Positions 59,743-64,000 of a stretch of DNA of 64,000 nt are shown piece by piece (within the stretch, counting starts at the first letter, position 1; the number at the start of each line of letters is the position of its first letter). A model generated the notes under the pieces. It did not search any database and was not told where the DNA came from. It saw only the letters and a list, made by a program, of their open reading frames with translations. A program made the position numbers and the translations under genes. This DNA is from Omphalotus guepiniiformis (lineage: Eukaryota > Basidiomycota > Agaricomycetes > Agaricales > Omphalotaceae), in NCBI GenBank assembly GCA_028554645.1, contig JAQOOI010000063.1, positions 62,001 to 126,000 of the forward strand, in the 5' to 3' direction.

Positions 59743-60992
59743 ATGCTCGAAGAGGCGCTTAAATCAACCGAATCTGCTGATCTACCTGGCGCTACTTCGG
59801 ATTATGGACCAGCAGTAAAATCATCTGAGCATGATGAAGCTTCTAATGCAGGTCAAAATGCTCGGACGCAGTCTCAGTCCAGTTTCAAGGTGTGTATGTA
59901 TCGCCCGTTAGATATCTGAACGCGGTTAAACTTTCAGTTTGTTAGGTGGTGTCGCCTGTTACAGTTACAGTAGAGAAAGCAAGCGTAACCTCCGACCCTC
60001 TTCAAGTGGCAGCCCAGTTGTATCCATGGATGCACATGACTTCAACTCTGGAAGCGTGCTTTCAGAATGCGGAGAAAAGTGCTCAAGTATGTCCTGTAAT
60101 CTCGTTTTGACGCATATCATCGATAATTCCCCCTCAAACAGATCTCAAGGAGCGTGCAGATGCGCTGGAAGCTGAAGAGGCAGATATCAAAGATCAGCGC
60201 GTAAGATTCGAAGCGGAGAAGTTGACAGAATTATACGATGAGCTTTCATTGGACAAAGTACGCGACCAATTCGCCCATTTCTTGCATATATTCTAACAAC
60301 AAGTTTCCTTCTCCAGTTTGCTCACCATGCTCCCACCATAATGCAAAACTTCTTATCTCACGGAGACGCATGTACGGAACTCGAGGCTGAAGCTCTCGAA
60401 GTAGCTTCGCAAGATCTAGACAAAGTCACTCTTGAGTCCTCTGAACCTCCTACGTGGGCCTATAAGGAACTACTTGTAAAACTAGGTACATGCTTTAGTC
60501 CATCACGCCGTTCTTTACTCACTAAGAGCCATTCCAGAAAACCTCCAAACACAAGCTTCCGAGCTAGAATCATCTATTCTTCGTCTAATTGCCGCAGCTG
60601 GTCTAAACACCGAACACGAGTCCGAACGTACTACTTCCTCTTTGTCGGCTGCCCAGACCTCCGAAGCTGCCTTGGGGGAGTCCGCCGCAGCCCGCTCGCA
60701 GATCGCACCTTTATTCTCCGCATGCCTGCCTATTGTTCGCGCCCGAACAGCGAATATCTCCATGGCTCTGCAGCTCGTTGAAGGTGCTAAAGAGAACCTA
60801 GCGATGATGTTGCACTTGGAAAGTCTAGGGATTGATGATGATGGCGAGGGGGATGGGGAACAGGAGGCGGAAAATGAGGATTACGGTCATGAAGAAGACG
60901 GAGATGGTCCGGAGGAGGACCACGCCGATAGGGCCGGCCATGAAGATGACTTCGAAGAAGACCGCGAAGGGAAGACTTTTGAGAGGATTTAG
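59743..60992 (+). CDS. Helical/coiled-coil protein with acidic tail, unknown function
   Basis: Starts at the ATG at 59743 (MLEEALKSTESADLPG). Exons join through introns near 59,890, 60,090, 60,258 and 60,487. They give a disordered N terminus, DPLQVAAQLYPWMHMTSTL, a coiled coil (LKERADALEAEEADIKDQRV then EAEKLTELYDELSLDK), FAHHAPTIMQNFLSHGDACT, a second helical part (QTQASELESSILRLIAAAGL; ARSQIAPLFSACLPIVRART) and a strongly acidic tail (EGDGEQEAENEDYGHEEDGD) ending KTFERI. About 340 residues. No catalytic motif or membrane span. The family is not recognised. The order of a conserved-looking LYPWM segment, coiled coil and acid tail would fit a structural or chromatin role, which is inference only. 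Confidence 0.7.
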
Positions 60993-61851
60993 AACCGGAT
61001 GATACCCCCACCCATCGTTGTTCATATACCCTATACGTTTGCTCACAACGACCTTGTACTGATTTTTCTTGGCTTGTAGTTCGGGAATGATAAACTCCGA
61101 CGAGTTCGAATCAGTTACAGTAATGAAGTTCTGAAACCGGCTGTTGACTGGGCTGCGCAGTGTTAGAGACGACGGCGCTGTCGCTGTGCCCCGGTAGCAC
61201 TTGAGCTGCGCAAAAGTACTTAATTGCCTTCGTCATGCACAGTCTTCAACCGACAGCCCACCGACAACCCACCACAAGCTTCATGAGGAGAGCGCTCTGA
61301 CCGCCCCGATAAGTCGACTTGAGACCGACGAGTGCGGTTATACATGGGAGTGGTACCTAAACCCGAACCTGACTTCTCGGAAGAATTCCTCGCTCGCCAC
61401 TAATGTGAGTTCAACGTACACAACCTCTGTTCTAGTCCCCTCCTAAGCTTCTCTCTTACAGCAAAGCTCCTACTAGCCCATGGGTACAATCACACAGCGC
61501 CGACGGCACCGAAGTCTCCTGCTGTAGTCTACTTGACTATGTAGCTAGAGTCTATTCCCGATATACATCACGCGGTGCAGGTGGCGCAGTACCTTTCTCC
61601 ATATCGAACAACTTTGGCTTACGGTATAGTTCGCCGCTAGTCATGTTATTGATAGATAATCAGGTCCCTTCCGGTGCCCGCGCCGAATCAGCAAACAGCC
61701 AACAGCTTCGCTGTTGGGGCTACGGATTTAGTGGTTGTACTTAAGGCTCTGGGCACTGGATAGGATGCACCAGGGCCCCCACGTCGCCCAATTCCAGGTC
61801 TACAGGTTTACATTACCACACGCATAATTTCGCCTATTGTCAACGCCAAAA
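60993..61851. other. Intergenic region
   Basis: No recognised gene. Contains a short GC-rich inverted motif (CAACAGCTTCGCTGTTG near 61,699-61,715), a perfect hairpin with a TTCG-type loop. Confidence 0.45.
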
Positions 61852-62946
61852 ATGACTTCTTCAAGCCCGAGTGCATTTCTCTCCCTCCTTCATTCTCTAG
61901 CTTCCTCTTCCTCGACATCTCTAAACAAAATGACACTATCGCTTCTGAAGATATTGTCTTCACGCGCCAATGGCAGCAAACAGTTGACTAGCGCTGCGGC
62001 ATCCGGGAAAATGGTCACGTCGGTGAAGTCTGTGGTATCTTCTGCGTTAAGGACATCGAACGTTCCTCAACTGCTTGATGATGTTGAAAGACGACTTCAG
62101 CTGTTGACAAAAAACATCGAATGTTTACCAATTCAGACGGGCACTTCTGACAGTCTTCCAAGAGCAAGTGTTACCCAAGTATATGTAAGTCGCCTTGAAT
62201 CTTCTCAAGTCGACGGTCTTGCTTAACTCGGTCTTAAACGCAGGAAATCCATGGCAAGATTGATAGCATTCGACCTGTTCTCATGCGGCTTACAGACCTC
62301 TTTGACGTGAGAATCTCCTATCGACTCCTCAAAATACTCGAGCTGACGCGTTCACGTAGGCGCTTCCGCCATTTGACCAACCACTGGATGCAGATTATAT
62401 ACTCGACAAACTGTATAACATCGTGAATTCCCTGCTCGCTTTCCTCCAGTGCATCACAGACAAGAAACCCGTGCTTGAAGGTAAGCTCAAATGTGTCTCT
62501 TGGTAGGAACCAGCCTGACATTGATCTTGAAGTCATCTATGGCGTACGGTCGAGAACAGCACAAGATCTTCAGAGACTCGAGATGAGATTTGATGATTTA
62601 TTCGACGCGATATATGACAAGCTAGTGAGTCCTGACCAACAGTGTTATGACTTTTTCTGACTTCCTTGCTCGTCAGCCTCTTCAAGATCACCCCGAGCTT
62701 GTACCGCTCGAGAATGCCGCAGTCAACGGCTTCGACAGTGTCATTAGCGATTGGCAGGCTCCGCTGCGTGTGTCCAGTGTTGACTCGATGAGTCAGAAGA
62801 GCACTCAGTCAGGTCAGCATGGCCTTGATGCTAGCACACAGCCGGTTTGGGAGCTGTCTTCGTTCTCTGGTGGGAAATTTTTGGACGATAGAGAACCAAG
62901 ATTTAAGATATTACTTCGACTTTTACACTTTACTTTTGCTCGATGA
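61852..62946 (+). CDS. Helical protein of unknown function
   Basis: Starts at the ATG at 61852 (MTSSSPSAFLSLLHSLASSS). Exons join via introns at about 62,186, 62,309, 62,481 and 62,625. They give VPQLLDDVERRLQLLTKNIE, HGKIDSIRPVLMRLTDLFDA, YILDKLYNIVNSLLAFLQCI, VIYGVRSRTAQDLQRLEMRF and HPELVPLENAAVNGFDSVIS. About 290 residues, almost wholly alpha-helical and without Cys-rich or catalytic motifs. The intron at 62,481 has several possible acceptors; the one at CTTGAAG before TCATCTATGG gives a 55-base intron and keeps the frame. The C-terminal end is uncertain, since the last 60 residues are Ser/Gln-rich and the stop at 62946 may lie in an intron. Family not recognised. Confidence 0.6.
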
Positions 62947-63472
62947 GCAGTTTCTGGACTGTGACTGGACTCTGATTTTTTGGATTCTACTTTATATTTT
63001 ATACTTTACACTCAGCGGTAAAGATTTATCATAATATTTATCCAATATTATATATGTTTATAATGCACCAGATATACTACACATAGTATTACTCCCGCAC
63101 GAATCTCTTTGAAAGAGAAATCCCGAGGGAAAGCTTCTATGTTTATTGACGTAGGATAGGATAGGCGTATTCCTGTGTAGTAACATGGTCTCATACTCAC
63201 TTCATGGCTCAGAGGCAGGTTTCCTTGAAGGACCACTTTGAGGATGGCCCCTAAGTGAGTTGTACATAATCATGCAGGCTACAGGCGCGTGTACCGGCGG
63301 CAGTTTCGAGCGCTTGAGCGCTTAACGCAAACTCGTGTATTGATCCACACACCTAAGTACTGCTTTTACTTTTCGTCGTCTGCCACCTCAGAACGTTTCT
63401 CTTGACTGATTATGAGAAACTATATCCTTCTCTTCTCGACGTTCTAGTAATTCATTCCAGACAAGTTTCACT
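62947..63472. other. Intergenic region
   Basis: AT-rich, then promoter of the gene at 63473. No gene or repeat recognised. Confidence 0.5.
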
Positions 63473-64000
63473 ATGCCTCTTTTTGTACCCCTTCTCAAGC
63501 TTTTTATGCTGTTTCTGAACGTTTGGGACACCTTCAAGACTCTCAAGCCACCGCCGGTCAAGTATCGAAATGGTCAGACAGAAGGTCCGAGTGCGAGAGC
63601 TGTGTCTCAGAGAAAGCGCGATTTGAAAGGTTGCCTAGCTGTTTGGATCGTTTGGGTACGACGTTTCGTCGTCGTTCGTGTTCGTGCTCGTGCTGATGCC
63701 TTGCTTGCTTGTAGTGTTGCTTTTCAGTATATGAAAGACATGTAGAACCCATTGTGTCTATTTTCATACCATTTTATGACGAGTTCAAGGGTCTTGTGGT
63801 GTTGTTTCTTATACTCACTAGAGCACGAGTACGCCTCGCAATTTCTATCCTAATATCTGTATTAATCCTGTCTTCCAGGGCGCGGAACCTATCTTCTTGC
63901 ATATCCTAAGACCTCTTCTCAAGCCATACACCAAAACTCTTGATGGGTCTCTTGAACTAATTCGCCTGATGGGCGACATCTTGTTTGCATTGGTCGTTCT
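63473..64000 (+). CDS. TB2/DP1/HVA22 (REEP-like) membrane-shaping protein, 3' end outside window
   Basis: The family bends ER membranes through hairpin helices. From the ATG at 63473, exon 1 gives MPLFVPLLKLFMLFLNVWDT, FKTLKPPPVKYRNGQ and QRKRDLKGCLAVWIVW. After an intron (donor at about 63,656, acceptor before TGTTGC) comes CCFSVYERHVEPIVSIFIPF, YDEFKGLVVLFLILTRARG, then a second intron and AEPIFLHILRPLLKPYTKTL. The WIVWCCFSVYE and FIPFYDEFK segments are the TB2/DP1/HVA22 signature. The N terminus is short and lacks the extra hydrophobic pair of Yop1/REEP5, which points to the REEP1-4 side of the family. Confidence 0.85.

Overview
The window is nuclear DNA from a filamentous basidiomycete, most likely an agaricomycete (mushroom-forming fungus). 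Genes are dense and lie on both strands. They are broken by many short GT-AG introns of about 50-60 bases with CTRAY-type branch sites. Several families are typical of Agaricomycetes: NACHT-ankyrin NLRs, a basidiomycete-specific domain family fused here to ankyrin repeats, and fungal sulfotransferase-like P-loop proteins. No rRNA gene, CRISPR array or complete transposon was seen. One intron-containing tRNA gene is present. Exon boundaries were worked out by hand from reading frame, splice signals and family motifs.

Layout. 1-2.3 kb: 3' part of a neurofibromin/IRA Ras-GAP (+). 2.7-5.9 kb: coiled-coil protein of unknown role (+). 7.2-10.1 kb: two tandem sulfotransferase-like genes (+). 10.9-12.5 kb: stomatin-like SPFH protein (-), head to head with a THYN1/EVE-domain gene (+, 13.2-14.7 kb). 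14.85 kb: tRNA-Arg. 15.1-17.9 kb: ubiquitin-specific protease (+). 18.4-21.5 kb: Cdc7-like kinase (-), head to head with a WBP2-like GRAM protein (+). 22.5-28.2 kb: tandem segmental duplication carrying two SDR genes (-). 28.2-32 kb: gene-poor, with one 83-residue gene.

31.98-38.18 kb: NACHT NLR with 43 nearly identical 99-bp ankyrin repeats. 38.8-41.7 kb: oligosaccharyltransferase STT3 (+). 42.8-44.1 kb: secreted protein with an internal duplication (+). 44.5-46.0 kb: MBD4-type HhH-GPD glycosylase (+). 46.6-48.1 kb: broken copies of TRM44 and a glycerophosphodiesterase gene. 48.4-52.8 kb: a chimeric gene joining a basidiomycete-specific domain to about 25 ankyrin repeats. 53.7-57.6 kb: intact TRM44 and glycerophosphodiesterase genes (-). 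58.1-59.4 kb: lysophosphatidate acyltransferase (-). 59.7-62.9 kb: two genes of unknown function (+). 63.5 kb to the end: TB2/DP1/HVA22 (REEP) gene, cut by the window edge.

Most genes are housekeeping: Ras signalling, replication licensing, ubiquitin removal, N-glycosylation, tRNA modification, phospholipid synthesis and ER shaping. The unusual part is 31.9-53.2 kb. Two ankyrin arrays 12 kb apart share the same repeat unit. Both are almost free of CG dinucleotides although the neighbouring genes are rich in them. One array is welded by a 51-base intron to a domain with normal CG content. That chimera lies between a decayed copy and the intact copy of a duplicated TRM44-GDPD segment. Together this looks like a hot spot of duplication and domain shuffling that produces putative non-self recognition receptors.
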